A stretch of DNA of 64,000 nucleotides, from contig NZ_LAQT01000002.1 of the NCBI RefSeq assembly GCF_001294205.1, positions 475,561 through 539,560 of the forward strand, written 5' to 3'. Below, in pieces: positions 29,401 through 39,162 of this stretch. How positions within the stretch are numbered: the first letter of the stretch is position 1; every line of letters begins with the position of its first letter. This DNA is from Amantichitinum ursilacus (GTDB taxonomy: Bacteria; Pseudomonadota; Gammaproteobacteria; Burkholderiales; Chitinibacteraceae). The notes beneath the pieces are model-generated. The model worked only from the letters and a program-made list of their open reading frames with translations. It ran no database searches and was not told the origin of the DNA. The translations under genes were made by a program, and so were the position numbers.

Positions 29401-30796
29401 ACCCGGCGCAGGCCCGGCGCGGCCGCGGCTGGTGGTCGAATCGCATGGCAAAGGCCAGCGCGCGATGCTGGTCGATGAGCTGGCGGCGTCGCTCGGGCTG
29501 AAAGCCGGCATGAAACTGTCGGCCGCGCTGGCCCTGGTCAACGAACTGGATGTGCAGCCGCGTCAACCCGCAGCCGAAGCGCAACGCTTGACGCTGCTGG
29601 CCAGCTGGGCGCTGCAATTCACCCCCACTGTGGTCATTGATGGCGAACACGGTTTGTTGCTGGAAATTGGCGGTTGCCTGCGCTATTTCGGGGGCCTGAC
29701 CACACTGCAGCACAAAGTAGCCGATGGTTTGGTAGCGCAAGGCATCGTCGCGCATATTGCCTGCGCGCCCACGCCACTGGCCGCCAGTTGGCGTGCCGCC
29801 TGCGGCCTTAAAAAACCGGTGGCCGATATCGCGCAACTGGCGTTTGCGCTGGCGGGCTTGCCGCTGGATGTGCTGCCGGTGCCTACCGCCACGCTGGATG
29901 GGCTGGAACAACTGGGCCTTAAAAATCTGGGCCAGGTGTACGGTTTGCCGCGCAAAGGCCTGGCCAAGCGCTTTGGCCCACAACTACCGCAAGTGCTGGA
30001 CCAGGCGGCGGGCATTCTGGCCGATCCGCGCGAAAGCTTTGTCGCGCCCGATCGCTTTGAGCACAGCATTGATCTGGATTATCCCGTTGAAACCGTGCCG
30101 GTGTTTATCCATGTGGCGCAATGGTTGTTCGACGAGCTGGAACTGTTTTTAAGCGGCCGCGGCCTGGGCGTGCAGCAAGTCACCTTCCGTTTACGCCACG
30201 AAGACATCCCGCCGACCGAATTGCAGGTGCGCTTTGGCCGACCGGGGCGGCGCGCCAAAGAATTCATGCTGGTTTTACAAGAAAAGGTGGAGCGCTACGA
30301 ACTGGCCGCCGCCGCGCCCGGCATTACGCTGATCGCCGAGCAATTGCATGCGCTGCACGGCATGCCGCTGGGTTTGTTTGGCCACGAAGCGGGTGACGCC
30401 AATTTTCAGTTATTGCTGGCGCGCTTACGTGCCCGCCTGGGTGACGATGCCGTACAGGGCGTGCGCACCGTGCCCGAGCATCGGCCCGAGCGTGCCTGGG
30501 TTGCCTGCGAACCGGGCGAGGCCAGCAAGCCGTCTCCACCCTCCGCAAGACCCCAGGGCCCGCGCCCCGGCTGGTTATTGCCGCAGCCGCATGCGCTGGC
30601 CTGGCGCAACGAACAGCTGTGGCATGGCGAAGCTTTGCAGTGCGAAGGCCGCCCCGAGCGCATCGAAACCGGTTGGTGGGATGGCGAAAGCGTGGCGCGC
30701 GATTATTACATTGCCCGTGGCGTATCCGGCCGCCATTACTGGGTGTTTCAGGACCGCAGCACGCAAGCGTGGTGGCTGCACGGATTATTCGCATGA
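29336..30796 (+). CDS. imuB: ImuB, inactive Y-family polymerase-like adaptor
   Basis: A 486-aa Y-family polymerase relative that lacks catalytic acidic residues and bridges DnaE2 to the sliding clamp in characterised systems. GAGG lies 6 bases before the ATG at 29336, inside the end of imuA. It opens MLWLAIAIPTLPL; VVIDGEHGLLLEIGGCLRYFGG replaces the catalytic region of active polymerases; the helix-hairpin-helix part (LGLKNLGQVYGLPRKGLAKRFG) and little-finger part follow. Its TGA overlaps the dnaE2 ATG (ATGA). Confidence 0.92.
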   Translation: MLWLAIAIPTLPLLVCPRRVAEPGAGPARPRLVVESHGKGQRAMLVDELAASLGLKAGMKLSAALALVNELDVQPRQPAAEAQRLTLLASWALQFTPTVVIDGEHGLLLEIGGCLRYFGGLTTLQHKVADGLVAQGIVAHIACAPTPLAASWRAACGLKKPVADIAQLAFALAGLPLDVLPVPTATLDGLEQLGLKNLGQVYGLPRKGLAKRFGPQLPQVLDQAAGILADPRESFVAPDRFEHSIDLDYPVETVPVFIHVAQWLFDELELFLSGRGLGVQQVTFRLRHEDIPPTELQVRFGRPGRRAKEFMLVLQEKVERYELAAAAPGITLIAEQLHALHGMPLGLFGHEAGDANFQLLLARLRARLGDDAVQGVRTVPEHRPERAWVACEPGEASKPSPPSARPQGPRPGWLLPQPHALAWRNEQLWHGEALQCEGRPERIETGWWDGESVARDYYIARGVSGRHYWVFQDRSTQAWWLHGLFA

Positions 30797-33700
30797 TTGA
30801 CGCCACCGCCTTACAAACCGAAGCCCCGGACTATGCCGAGCTGCATTGCCTGAGCAGTTTTTCGTTTCAGCGTGGCGCATCGCATGCCGAAGAACTGGTG
30901 CGGCGCGCGCAAGAGCTGGGTTATCACGCGCTGGCCGTCACTGATGAATGCTCGCTGGCGGGGATTGTGCGCGCGCACGTCGCCGCTAAAGCCGCGCATT
31001 TCAAGCTGATCGTCGGGGCCGAATTTGCCTTGGTCGATGGCTTTCGACTATTGCTGCTGGCGCCAGAACGAAATGCCTATGGCGATTTATGCGAGCTGAT
31101 CAGCCGCGGCCGGCGCAATGCCGACAAAGGCGAATACCGGCTGACGCGCGACGATATCGCCGAATTCGCCAGCCATTTGCTGGCCATCTGGCTACCGCCC
31201 ACTCAGCCCGAATTGCACGATGCCGACTGGCTGCGCGCCCAGTTTGGCGACCGCGCCTGGCTGGCCGTGGAATTGCTGCACGGCCCCGGCGACGCGCAAC
31301 GGTTGGCGCAATTGCAATGGCTGGCGCAAGTCAGTGGTTTACCGGCATTGGCGGCAGGCGATGTGCATATGCACGCCCGATCGCGCCGCGCACTACAAGA
31401 TGTGATGACCAGCATCCGCCTTAATAAACCGGTGGCCGAATGCGGGCTGGAATTGCATGGCAATGGCGAGCGCCATCTACGCAGCCGTCCGCGCATCGCC
31501 AGCCTGTATCCGCCCGAAATGCTGGCCGAAACGGTACGCGTGGCCAATCTGTGCGATCTGGATCTGGACAAGCTACGTTATGAATACCCGGCCGAACTGG
31601 TGCCCGATGGCAAAACGCCCGGCGAATGGCTGCGCGAACTGGTCGACCGTGGCCTTAAAAGCTATTACCGCGATGGTATTCCGCTCAAAGTGCGCGAGCA
31701 GGTTGAGCACGAACTGACACTGATCATCGATCTGGCCTACGAGCCGTATTTTTTAACGGTATGGGACGTGGTCACGTTTGCGCGCAGCCAGAACATTCTG
31801 TGTCAGGGCCGCGGCTCGGCCGCCAATTCCGCCGTCTGTTTTGCCTTGGGCATCACCTCGGTGGACCCGGCGCGCTCCGAATTATTGTTTGAGCGCTTTA
31901 TCTCGCGAGAGCGCGGCGAGCCGCCCGATATCGACGTGGATTTCGAGCACGACCGGCGCGAAATCGTTATCCAGTATCTGTATCAAAAATACACGCGCGA
32001 TCGCGCCGCACTGGCCGCCACCGTCATCACCTATCGGCCCAAATCGGCGGTGCGCGATGTCGGCCGCGCGCTGGGCCTGGCGGAAGATCAGCTTGATCGG
32101 CTTTCGCGCACTTTGTCGTGGTGGGACAAGCGCGCTGAACTTCCGCTGCGGCTGATCGAAGCAGGCCTCGACCCTGACGGCCGCACCGTTAAATTGCTGC
32201 TGTCGCTGGTGGAGCAATTGCTGGGCTTTCCCCGCCATTTATCGCAACACGTGGGCGGCTTTGTGATTTCGCGCGGACCGCTTAACCGGCTGGTGCCGAT
32301 CGAAAACGCCGCCATGGTCGACCGCACTATCATCCAGTGGGACAAGGACGATCTGGATGCGATGAAGCTTTTAAAGGTGGATGTACTGGCGCTGGGCATG
32401 TTGTCCGCCATTCGCCGCACCTTTGATCTGGTGCATGGCTGGCGCGGCAAATTATGGACCTTGGCCAGCCTGCCCAAAGAAGACAGCCGCGTGTACGACA
32501 TGATCTGCAAGGCCGATACCATCGGCGTGTTCCAGATCGAATCGCGCGCGCAGATGTCGATGCTGCCGCGCATGAAACCGCGCACCTTTTACGATCTGGT
32601 GATTGAAGTGGCCATCGTGCGACCGGGGCCGATCCAGGGCGGCATGGTGCACCCGTATCTGCAGCGGCGGCAGGGAAAAGAAAAGCTCGAAGAGCATACG
32701 CCGGAGGTCCATCGGGTGCTGGAGCGCACCTTGGGGATACCCATTTTCCAGGAACAGGTAATGAAGCTGGCCGAAGTCGCCGCCGGTTTTTCCCCGGGCG
32801 AGGCTGACGAGCTGCGCCGCGCGATGGCGGCATGGAAGCGCTCGGGCAAGCTGGCTTTATACAAACAGAAGCTGTTCGACGGCATGCTGGAGCGCGGTTA
32901 TACCGAGGAATTTGCCAATCGTATCTATAAGCAGATCGAAGGGTTTTCGGAATACGGCTTCCCTGAATCGCACGCGGCCAGCTTCGCTTCGCTGGTGTAT
33001 GTGTCGGCCTGGCTTAAATGCTTTGAGCCCGCCGCGTTTTTGTGCGGCATGCTCAACTCGCTGCCGATGGGCTTTTACAGTGCCTCGCAACTGATCCAGG
33101 ACGCGCGCCGCCACGGCATCGAAGTGCGCCCGGCCGATGTGCAACACAGCCATTGGGACAGCACGCTCGAAATCGCGCGCGACGGCACGGCGGAACAACC
33201 GGCGGTGCGGCTGGGATTGCGCCAGCTGGATGGCGTTAGCCAGCTACCGGTGATCGAACTGGTGAACGCCCGGCCGCGCAATGGCTTTGAATCAGTGGCG
33301 CATTTGCAGCGGCTGGTACGGCTGGACCAACGCATGTTGCGTGCATTGACTGAAGGCGGCGCGATGGAATCGCTGGCGGGTACGCGGCGCCAGGTGTGGT
33401 GGCATGTCAGCGGGCTCGATGCCACGCATGATCTGGGGTATCAAGAAGGCGATCAGCAGACGCCGGAGCTACCCGCCTCAACGCTGGGCGAAGAAGTGGT
33501 GGCGGATTATCAAAGCCAGCAACTGTCCTTACGCGCGCACCCGTTGGCCTTGTTACGCAGCCGTTTGCGCAAAGAACGACTGATGTCGGCGGCGGACATC
33601 AACGCGCTGGAAAACGGCCGACCCGCGCGCCCGGTCGGCATTGTTACCGTGCGGCAACGGCCGGGCACCGCCAAAGGCGTGGTGTTTGTAACGCTGGAAG

Positions 33701-33900
33701 ACGAGACCGGCAACGTCAACGTCATCATCTGGCCCAAGCTGGGCGAGCTGCAGCGCAAAGTGATGTTGACCGCGCGCCTGTTGGCCGTCTACGGCGTGGT
33801 GCAATATGCCGAAGGCGTCCGCCACGTGGTGGCGCATCGACTGGAAGACCGTAGCGAATTGCTGGGCGAACTCTCCACCCGCAGCCGCGATTTTCATTAA
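30793..33900 (+). CDS. dnaE2: Error-prone DNA polymerase DnaE2
   Basis: A 1035-aa C-family polymerase, the catalytic member of the mutasome. The order is: PHP domain (about 12-230; YAELHCLSSFSFQRGASHAEELV), palm with catalytic aspartates in PDIDVDF (378-384), fingers (FPESHAASFASLVYVSAWLKC), helix-hairpin-helix and an OB fold (VGIVTVRQRPGTAKGVVFVTLEDETGNVNVI). It is about 100 residues shorter than replicative DnaE at the C-terminus, as expected for DnaE2. The start overlaps the imuB stop by 4 bases. A strong terminator ends the operon. Confidence 0.96.
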   Translation: MIDATALQTEAPDYAELHCLSSFSFQRGASHAEELVRRAQELGYHALAVTDECSLAGIVRAHVAAKAAHFKLIVGAEFALVDGFRLLLLAPERNAYGDLCELISRGRRNADKGEYRLTRDDIAEFASHLLAIWLPPTQPELHDADWLRAQFGDRAWLAVELLHGPGDAQRLAQLQWLAQVSGLPALAAGDVHMHARSRRALQDVMTSIRLNKPVAECGLELHGNGERHLRSRPRIASLYPPEMLAETVRVANLCDLDLDKLRYEYPAELVPDGKTPGEWLRELVDRGLKSYYRDGIPLKVREQVEHELTLIIDLAYEPYFLTVWDVVTFARSQNILCQGRGSAANSAVCFALGITSVDPARSELLFERFISRERGEPPDIDVDFEHDRREIVIQYLYQKYTRDRAALAATVITYRPKSAVRDVGRALGLAEDQLDRLSRTLSWWDKRAELPLRLIEAGLDPDGRTVKLLLSLVEQLLGFPRHLSQHVGGFVISRGPLNRLVPIENAAMVDRTIIQWDKDDLDAMKLLKVDVLALGMLSAIRRTFDLVHGWRGKLWTLASLPKEDSRVYDMICKADTIGVFQIESRAQMSMLPRMKPRTFYDLVIEVAIVRPGPIQGGMVHPYLQRRQGKEKLEEHTPEVHRVLERTLGIPIFQEQVMKLAEVAAGFSPGEADELRRAMAAWKRSGKLALYKQKLFDGMLERGYTEEFANRIYKQIEGFSEYGFPESHAASFASLVYVSAWLKCFEPAAFLCGMLNSLPMGFYSASQLIQDARRHGIEVRPADVQHSHWDSTLEIARDGTAEQPAVRLGLRQLDGVSQLPVIELVNARPRNGFESVAHLQRLVRLDQRMLRALTEGGAMESLAGTRRQVWWHVSGLDATHDLGYQEGDQQTPELPASTLGEEVVADYQSQQLSLRAHPLALLRSRLRKERLMSAADINALENGRPARPVGIVTVRQRPGTAKGVVFVTLEDETGNVNVIIWPKLGELQRKVMLTARLLAVYGVVQYAEGVRHVVAHRLEDRSELLGELSTRSRDFH

Positions 33901-33910
33901 GGCAGACATT

Positions 33911-33941
33911 AAAAAGCGGACCACCAGGGTCCGCTTTTTAT
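33911..33941. terminator. Bidirectional terminator after dnaE2
   Basis: AAAAAGCGGACC and GGTCCGCTTTTT form a 12-bp stem with a 5-base loop, shared with the convergent lipoprotein gene. Confidence 0.9.
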
Positions 33942-33969
33942 TTGCGCCAGCAAGCCAACGCTGCTGCAA

Positions 33970-34299
33970 TCAACCGCCCAGGCCCGCGCCCTTGATCGGC
34001 TCACCTTTTTTGGCGCAAGACGCCGGATTGGTCATGCCCATGGTCAGCAGGTTGCCGCCATTGATAATGCAGTTGAATTCTTTCTTGTCCTTGGCCTTGA
34101 CAGCCACATAGGTATTGGTGCCATCGGTGCGACGGCTGACGATGGTCAGATCCGCCGGGGCATAACCGAGTGCGCCACCGGTGGAGGAGCGGATTTTTTC
34201 ATCGGTCAGCATATTGGTGCTGCCCGCAATCGAATTACAACCAGCCATGCCCAGCGAGGCGACGGCGGTAAGGGCGAGCGTAATCTGGCGGAGCGTCAT
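33970..34299 (-). CDS. Small predicted lipoprotein, 109 aa
   Basis: A signal peptide with lipobox LGMAGC (Cys at about 20) predicts lipidation. The residue after Cys is Asn, so outer-membrane targeting is expected. The mature part holds a second Cys pair (EFNCIIN, PASCAKK) that could form a disulfide in the periplasm. The family is not recognised. It stands alone behind the dnaE2 terminator. Confidence 0.75.
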   Translation of the reverse strand: MTLRQITLALTAVASLGMAGCNSIAGSTNMLTDEKIRSSTGGALGYAPADLTIVSRRTDGTNTYVAVKAKDKKEFNCIINGGNLLTMGMTNPASCAKKGEPIKGAGLGG

Positions 34300-34596
34300 A
34301 TCAATTCCTGATTGGCAATGTTAAGAAAATCAATGTGCGGAAGATCGTGGGACGGCTGTTTTTATGAGGCCTTCTTCGCATATGCCAAGTGACTATACAA
34401 GATTCTTTACACCTGTAAATAATCCGATACAAACCTGGCGTGGCCCAGGCGCGACACGCACCGTTAGTCCCGGATGCGCGGTCCGGGCGAGGCCTTGCCG
34501 CGTGCGCCGGGCCACAAAAGTTGCAGCCTAATCAAGGATGGCGCGCGCAGGCTGCGCCATAATCCGCTAGCCCAATCCTGCCCAGCGTGCCCCACC

Positions 34597-35343
34597 ATGA
34601 TTTATTTTTTGATCCTGCCCCTGATCGTCTTTGGCGTCGTTGGCGACCACACCACGCTGTTAAACGGCGCCCTGTGGGGTCTGGCGCTGTTAGCGCTGGA
34701 AATCGCAGTGGCGGCGGCGCTGCTGCGCTTCAAAAAAACGCCGCCGCCTTCCACTGCGCCGGATGCGGGTACCGCTGCGGTCGCAGCCAATCCGCGTGCC
34801 CGAGCTGGCCTGCAGTTTGAACCCAGCGTGTGCGAAATGAGCGGCATTGAACTGGTCGCCGACATCACCATCGCGTCAGCGCAGACCGGCTTGCTGGCCG
34901 CCGCAACATCCAACCACGCGCTGATCGCGGGTTATCTGCGCAATGACGAGGCCGTGGCCAATCTGTTCCGGCTGCCGCTTGATGCGCTATTACCGGCGTT
35001 TCCCGCAGGTCTGCACGCGCTGCCGCTATCGGTCAGTTTGCGTTACGGCGACGGCGCGACGCTGGTGTCCGCCTATGGCTGTTATGCCGAGATCGAACGC
35101 ACACTGCTGTCACTGCTACATGCCACGGCTAACCAACTGGTGCAGGAGCGCGGCGAGTTTATTGATGGCAAGTTTTTTACGTCCGATACCGTGCTGCATA
35201 TTGTTCGTGATCAGATGGAAGACCGCGGTCTGACGATAGCGGCGATTTCCCGCGCCGGTCTGACGGCGGCCATCCAGCGCGAACTGAGCCGGCTGCGCGC
35301 GCATCTGGCGCTGGATGGGCCACGCGCCGATATCGCAAGTTAA
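34597..35343 (+). CDS. Unknown membrane-anchored protein, 248 aa
   Basis: The ATG at 34597 is used because the open frame to 34474 contains no good start. Two membrane helices occupy about 2-17 and 22-44. A low-complexity Pro/Ala linker and a soluble alpha/beta domain of about 160 residues follow. Visible stretches are FEPSVCEMSGIELVADI, SVSLRYGDGATLVSAYGCYAEIERTL and DRGLTIAAISRAGLTAAIQREL. No catalytic motif was recognised and no family is assigned. It may be cotranscribed with the cysteine hydrolase 63 bases downstream. Confidence 0.65.
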   Translation: MIYFLILPLIVFGVVGDHTTLLNGALWGLALLALEIAVAAALLRFKKTPPPSTAPDAGTAAVAANPRARAGLQFEPSVCEMSGIELVADITIASAQTGLLAAATSNHALIAGYLRNDEAVANLFRLPLDALLPAFPAGLHALPLSVSLRYGDGATLVSAYGCYAEIERTLLSLLHATANQLVQERGEFIDGKFFTSDTVLHIVRDQMEDRGLTIAAISRAGLTAAIQRELSRLRAHLALDGPRADIAS

Positions 35344-35406
35344 AACCGCCGAGGCGCCAGCGTAGAATCCAGCCCATCGCCTCGACTTGCAGCAAGGACA
35401 CGCATC

Positions 35407-36186
35407 TTGAACACGCAGCTTTTGATCATCGATCCGCAAAACGACTTTATCGACCAGCCGCGCGCCGCATTGCCGGTGGCGGGGGCCGCGCAAGATATGC
35501 AACGGCTGGCGGGTTTTGTAACCAAACACAACGATGCGCTGACGGGCGTTACCGTGACGCTGGATACGCACGCCGCTTATGACATCGCACATCCCACCTG
35601 GTGGCGCGACGCGGACGGCGCGCATCCCGCACCGATGTCGCCGATCACCTTGCAAGACGTGCAAAGCGGACGCTGGACGCCGGTGGACCCGTCGCGTCGC
35701 CAGCATGCGCTGGACTATCTGGCGCAATGCGGGCTGTGGATCTGGCCGGAACATTGTCTGAAAGACACGTGGGGCGGGGCGGTGTACCCGGCGCTGGCCG
35801 AGGCATTGACGGCGGTGGCCACCAAAACGATCTGGCTGCGCAAAGGCGAGAATCCGGACACCGAGCATTTCTCCGCGTTCGAGGCCGATGTGCCGCTGGC
35901 CTCTGACCCCGAATACACCGCGTTCAATCCGCGCAATGTGGCGCAACTGATCGACGCCGATCGCATTCTGGTGGCGGGCGAAGCGCTGTCGCATTGCGTG
36001 GCCAGTTCGGTGCGCTCGCTGGTGCGTCATCTGGGGCCTGAATTCGCCCCGCGCCTGGTATTGCTGACGGATTGCATGAGTCCGGTGCCCGGTTTTGAAG
36101 CGCAAGGCGAGGCGTTTATTGCGGAAATGGCGGCGCTCGGCGTGGGCCTGGCCACCACGCAAACCGCACTAGTGGCGGCGGGATGA
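35407..36186 (+). CDS. Isochorismatase/nicotinamidase-like cysteine hydrolase
   Basis: A 259-aa cytosolic hydrolase. The catalytic triad is readable as Asp9 (LLIIDPQNDF), Lys146 (LRKGENPDTEHFSAF) and Cys197 (GEALSHCVASS). Asp53 and His55 in TLDTHAAYD resemble the nicotinamidase metal site. It is longer than PncA (about 210 aa), with an insert around 64-95. The start is TTG at 35407, with AAGGA upstream; no ATG lies near. Nicotinamide is the most likely substrate class, but ureidoacrylate- or other amidase-type activity is possible. Confidence 0.75.
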   Translation: MNTQLLIIDPQNDFIDQPRAALPVAGAAQDMQRLAGFVTKHNDALTGVTVTLDTHAAYDIAHPTWWRDADGAHPAPMSPITLQDVQSGRWTPVDPSRRQHALDYLAQCGLWIWPEHCLKDTWGGAVYPALAEALTAVATKTIWLRKGENPDTEHFSAFEADVPLASDPEYTAFNPRNVAQLIDADRILVAGEALSHCVASSVRSLVRHLGPEFAPRLVLLTDCMSPVPGFEAQGEAFIAEMAALGVGLATTQTALVAAG

Positions 36187-36357
36187 TGCAGTAAGGTAAT
36201 GCGGGCGACGGTCAGTCTGGTGCGCCTGGGGCCAGGCAGTGGCGGGTCAGGGCAAGTGGCGCTCGCCTTGACCACCTCTCGATTACAGCAATGTGCGACT
36301 TGCGCCGAAACCCTTACAATACGCAGCAATCCCCCAAGACATCCCCGGAGCGCCTTC

Positions 36358-36993
36358 ATGCAACTCACCGTCGTCGACCATCCGCTGGTGCAGCACAAAC
36401 TGGCGCTGCTGCGCGAAGAAGACGTCAGCACCAACAAATTCCGCCTGCTGACCGAAGAACTGGCGCGTTTGCTGGCGTATGAAGCCACGCGCGATCTTCA
36501 ACTGGAACATCGCACCATCAAAGGCTGGTGTGGCGATGTCAAAGTGCAAAAAATCAAAGGCAAAAAACTGACCGTGGTGCCGATTTTGCGCGCCGGTCTG
36601 GGCATGCTCAACGGCGTGCTGGACCTGGTGCCGTCGGCCAAGATCAGCGTAGTTGGTCTGGCGCGTAATGAAGAAACACTGCAGCCCGAGCCGTATTTCG
36701 AGAAATTTGTCGGCAGCCTGGATGATCGGCTGGCGCTAATCATCGATCCGATGCTGGCCACGGGCGGATCGATGGTCGCCACCATCGACATGCTCAAGCG
36801 CAACGGCTGCAAGCAGATCAAGGCCATCGTGATGGTGGCCGCGCCGGAAGGCGTCAAGCTGGTTAATGAAGCGCACCCGGATGTGCAGATCTACAGCGCT
36901 GCGCTCGATAGCCATCTGAATGAGCAGGGCTACATCATTCCGGGCCTGGGCGATGCCGGCGACAAGATTTTCGGGACGGTCGCCAAGCGCTGA
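36358..36993 (+). CDS. upp: Uracil phosphoribosyltransferase
   Basis: A 211-aa salvage enzyme making UMP from uracil and PRPP. The PRPP loop DPMLATGGS lies at 130-138 and the uracil-binding C-terminus [13 protein letters not shown] is intact. The start [15 protein letters not shown] matches the family; the open frame to 36199 is leader. TACAAT (36315-36320) may be the -10. A single TTGACCA at 36268-36274 resembles half of the RutR site known in E. coli. It is followed by uraA after a terminator hairpin. Confidence 0.95.
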   Translation: MQLTVVDHPLVQHKLALLREEDVSTNKFRLLTEELARLLAYEATRDLQLEHRTIKGWCGDVKVQKIKGKKLTVVPILRAGLGMLNGVLDLVPSAKISVVGLARNEETLQPEPYFEKFVGSLDDRLALIIDPMLATGGSMVATIDMLKRNGCKQIKAIVMVAAPEGVKLVNEAHPDVQIYSAALDSHLNEQGYIIPGLGDAGDKIFGTVAKR

Positions 36994-37010
36994 CCGTTTT
37001 GATTATCACC

Positions 37011-37038
37011 ACGCCGGGCGCTGTCCCGGCGTTGTTTT
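37011..37038 (+). terminator. Terminator between upp and uraA
   Basis: ACGCCGGG and CCCGGCGT form an 8-bp stem with a 6-base loop, followed by TGTTTT. Partial readthrough could lower uraA relative to upp. Confidence 0.7.
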
Positions 37039-37095
37039 ATCCACGGTGTTGATGGCCATACACCTCCAAACCCAACATCAATAAAAGGCGACGCA

Positions 37096-38343
37096 ATGTT
37101 TTCAGGCCTCAAACAATTTATTTCGGGCGCGCAGATTCTGTTTGTCGCGTTCGGCGCACTGGTGCTGGTGCCGCTGCTCACCGGTTTGAATCCGGCGATG
37201 GCGCTGCTGGGCGCGGGCGTGGGCACACTGATGTTCCAGTTGTGTACGGATCGCAAAGTGCCGCTGTTTCTCGGCTCTTCATTTGCCTTTATCGGGCCGA
37301 TCATTTTTTCGATGCATACCTGGGGCCAGGCCGCTACGCAGTTCGGATTGTTCTGCGCGGGCGTCATGTATTTTGTGGTGGCCGCGCTGATCCGCTGGCG
37401 CGGCATGAGCATCATCAACCGCCTGCTGCCGCCGGTGGTGATCGGGCCGGTGATTATGGTGATTGGTCTGTCGGTAGCGGTCACTGCCTCGGGCATGGCG
37501 ATGGGGCAGGGTGGCGGCAAACAGCTGGTGGCGTATTGGCCGTCGCTGATTCTGGCCACCATCTCGCTGGCTACCACCATCATCGTGTCGGTGTTTGCCG
37601 GGGGTTTGCTGCGGCTGGTGCCGATTCTGTCGGGCGTGATTGTCGGCTATATCGTTGCGTCGTTTATGGGCATGGTGGATTACGGCCGCATCGCCGCCGC
37701 GCCGTGGTTTGCGCTGCCCACGCTGGTGTCGCCCATCGTGAACTGGAGCGCCGCGCTGTTCATGTTGCCGGTAGCGATTGCCCCGGCGATCGAGCACGTG
37801 GGCGCAGTGATGGCCATAGGCAAGGTGACCGGCAAAGACTATACGCAGCGCCCCGGCTTGCATCGCACCTTGACCGGTGATGGCCTGGGCGTGTGTTTCG
37901 CCGGCCTGATTGGCGGGCCGCCGATTACCACCTATGCCGAAGTCACCGGCGCGCTGATGATTACGCGCAACTTCAATCCGGTGATCATGACCTGGGCCGC
38001 CTGCCTGGCCGTCATCCTGGCGTTCTTTGGCAAGTTCAACGCCATTCTGCAGTCGATTCCGTTGCCGGTGATGGGCGGGGTAATGGTCTTGCTGTTTGGC
38101 ACTATCGCCAGCCTGGGCGTCAAAACCATGATTGATGGCAAGGTCGATCTGATGGCGCCGCGCAATCTGGTGATTGCCTCGGTGATCCTGACCTGCGGCA
38201 TCGGCGGCTTTACCTTGAAGCTGGGCGATCACGAACTGGCCGGTGTCGGCCTGGTCAGCATTGTGGCCATCGTGCTCAATCTGGTGCTGCCGCGCGAACG
38301 GCGTGAAGACATCGACGCCGCCGCGGAAACCCCGCCGCTTTAA
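37096..38343 (+). CDS. uraA: Uracil permease, NCS2 family
   Basis: A 415-aa inner-membrane uracil:proton symporter with about fourteen membrane segments. The NCS2 signature region with the two acidic substrate residues is seen as AIAPAIEHVGAVMAIGKVTGKDY and GLIGGPPITTYAEVTGA. The length matches E. coli UraA (429). AAAGGCG precedes the ATG. It is paired with upp, which traps uracil as UMP. Confidence 0.93.
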   Translation: MFSGLKQFISGAQILFVAFGALVLVPLLTGLNPAMALLGAGVGTLMFQLCTDRKVPLFLGSSFAFIGPIIFSMHTWGQAATQFGLFCAGVMYFVVAALIRWRGMSIINRLLPPVVIGPVIMVIGLSVAVTASGMAMGQGGGKQLVAYWPSLILATISLATTIIVSVFAGGLLRLVPILSGVIVGYIVASFMGMVDYGRIAAAPWFALPTLVSPIVNWSAALFMLPVAIAPAIEHVGAVMAIGKVTGKDYTQRPGLHRTLTGDGLGVCFAGLIGGPPITTYAEVTGALMITRNFNPVIMTWAACLAVILAFFGKFNAILQSIPLPVMGGVMVLLFGTIASLGVKTMIDGKVDLMAPRNLVIASVILTCGIGGFTLKLGDHELAGVGLVSIVAIVLNLVLPRERREDIDAAAETPPL

Positions 38344-38351
38344 GCGCTTAC

Positions 38352-38384
38352 CTTGCGCGGCTGCCGGAGCGGCGGCCGCGCAAG
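38352..38384 (+). terminator. Hairpin after uraA
   Basis: CTTGCGCGGC and GCCGCGCAAG give a perfect 10-bp stem, followed by TTCCACCGTTCTT. The U-tract is poor, so it is a weak or Rho-aided terminator. Confidence 0.45.
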
Positions 38385-38472
38385 TTCCACCGTTCTTGCA
38401 CATTTCTTCCTTTTTGCTTCCTCACAATCGACACCGCTATCGCTGGGTCGATGCATTTTCTGTGAGGTCGCC

Positions 38473-39162
38473 ATGTCGTTGTTCCGAGTTTACTGCCCGC
38501 TGCTGACGGCCCTGACCGCGTTGACGCTGGCGGGGTGTGCCGCTCCGCAACAGTCCATGATCACCATCCCTACGCATGCGCGTGCGCCGGTGGAGCAACC
38601 CGCTTATGAAAACCAGGGCTCGATCTTTCAGGCCGCTTCGGCGCAGATGCTGTTTGAGGAATCGGTGGCCTCGCATGTGGGCGACACGCTGACCATCACC
38701 ATTGCCGAGACGCTGACCGGCAGCAACAAATCCAATACCAGCGCCAGTAAATCGGGCACCGTCGGCTTTAAAGGCCCCGGCTCCACCGCCAATATGGGCG
38801 GCCTGATCAAGACGCTGTTTGACCTTAACGTCACGTCCACCGGCAACGACACCTTTACCGGCAAGGGCAGCACCGACAACGCCAACAGCATGACCGGCAC
38901 ACTGACCGTGACCGTGATCGACGTGCTGGCCAACGGCAATCTGGAAGTCGCGGGCGACAAACGCATTGCGTTGAACGGCGACGTCAATACGCTGCGCTTT
39001 TCCGGCATTGTTAAAAAACGCGATATCCGCGCCGGTAACAGTATTCCGTCCAATAAGGTGGCGGATGTGCGGCTGGAGCAAGTGGGCCATGGCGTGGTGG
39101 CGGATGCCAATACCGTGGGCTGGCTGCAACAAACCTTTATGAGCGTGCTGGGCTTTGACTGA
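38473..39162 (+). CDS. flgH: Flagellar L-ring protein FlgH
   Basis: A 229-aa outer-membrane lipoprotein forming the L-ring around the flagellar rod. The lipobox is LAGC. The conserved core EESVASHVGDTLTITIAETLTGSNKS and the C-terminal DANTVGWLQQTFMSVLGFD match FlgH. The length is normal (E. coli 232). The start at 38473 is the first Met giving a proper signal peptide. The gene is alone, far from flgJKL at 9.3-14.3 kb and without flgG or flgI. It overlaps the next lipoprotein gene by 8 bases. Confidence 0.88.
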   Translation: MSLFRVYCPLLTALTALTLAGCAAPQQSMITIPTHARAPVEQPAYENQGSIFQAASAQMLFEESVASHVGDTLTITIAETLTGSNKSNTSASKSGTVGFKGPGSTANMGGLIKTLFDLNVTSTGNDTFTGKGSTDNANSMTGTLTVTVIDVLANGNLEVAGDKRIALNGDVNTLRFSGIVKKRDIRAGNSIPSNKVADVRLEQVGHGVVADANTVGWLQQTFMSVLGFD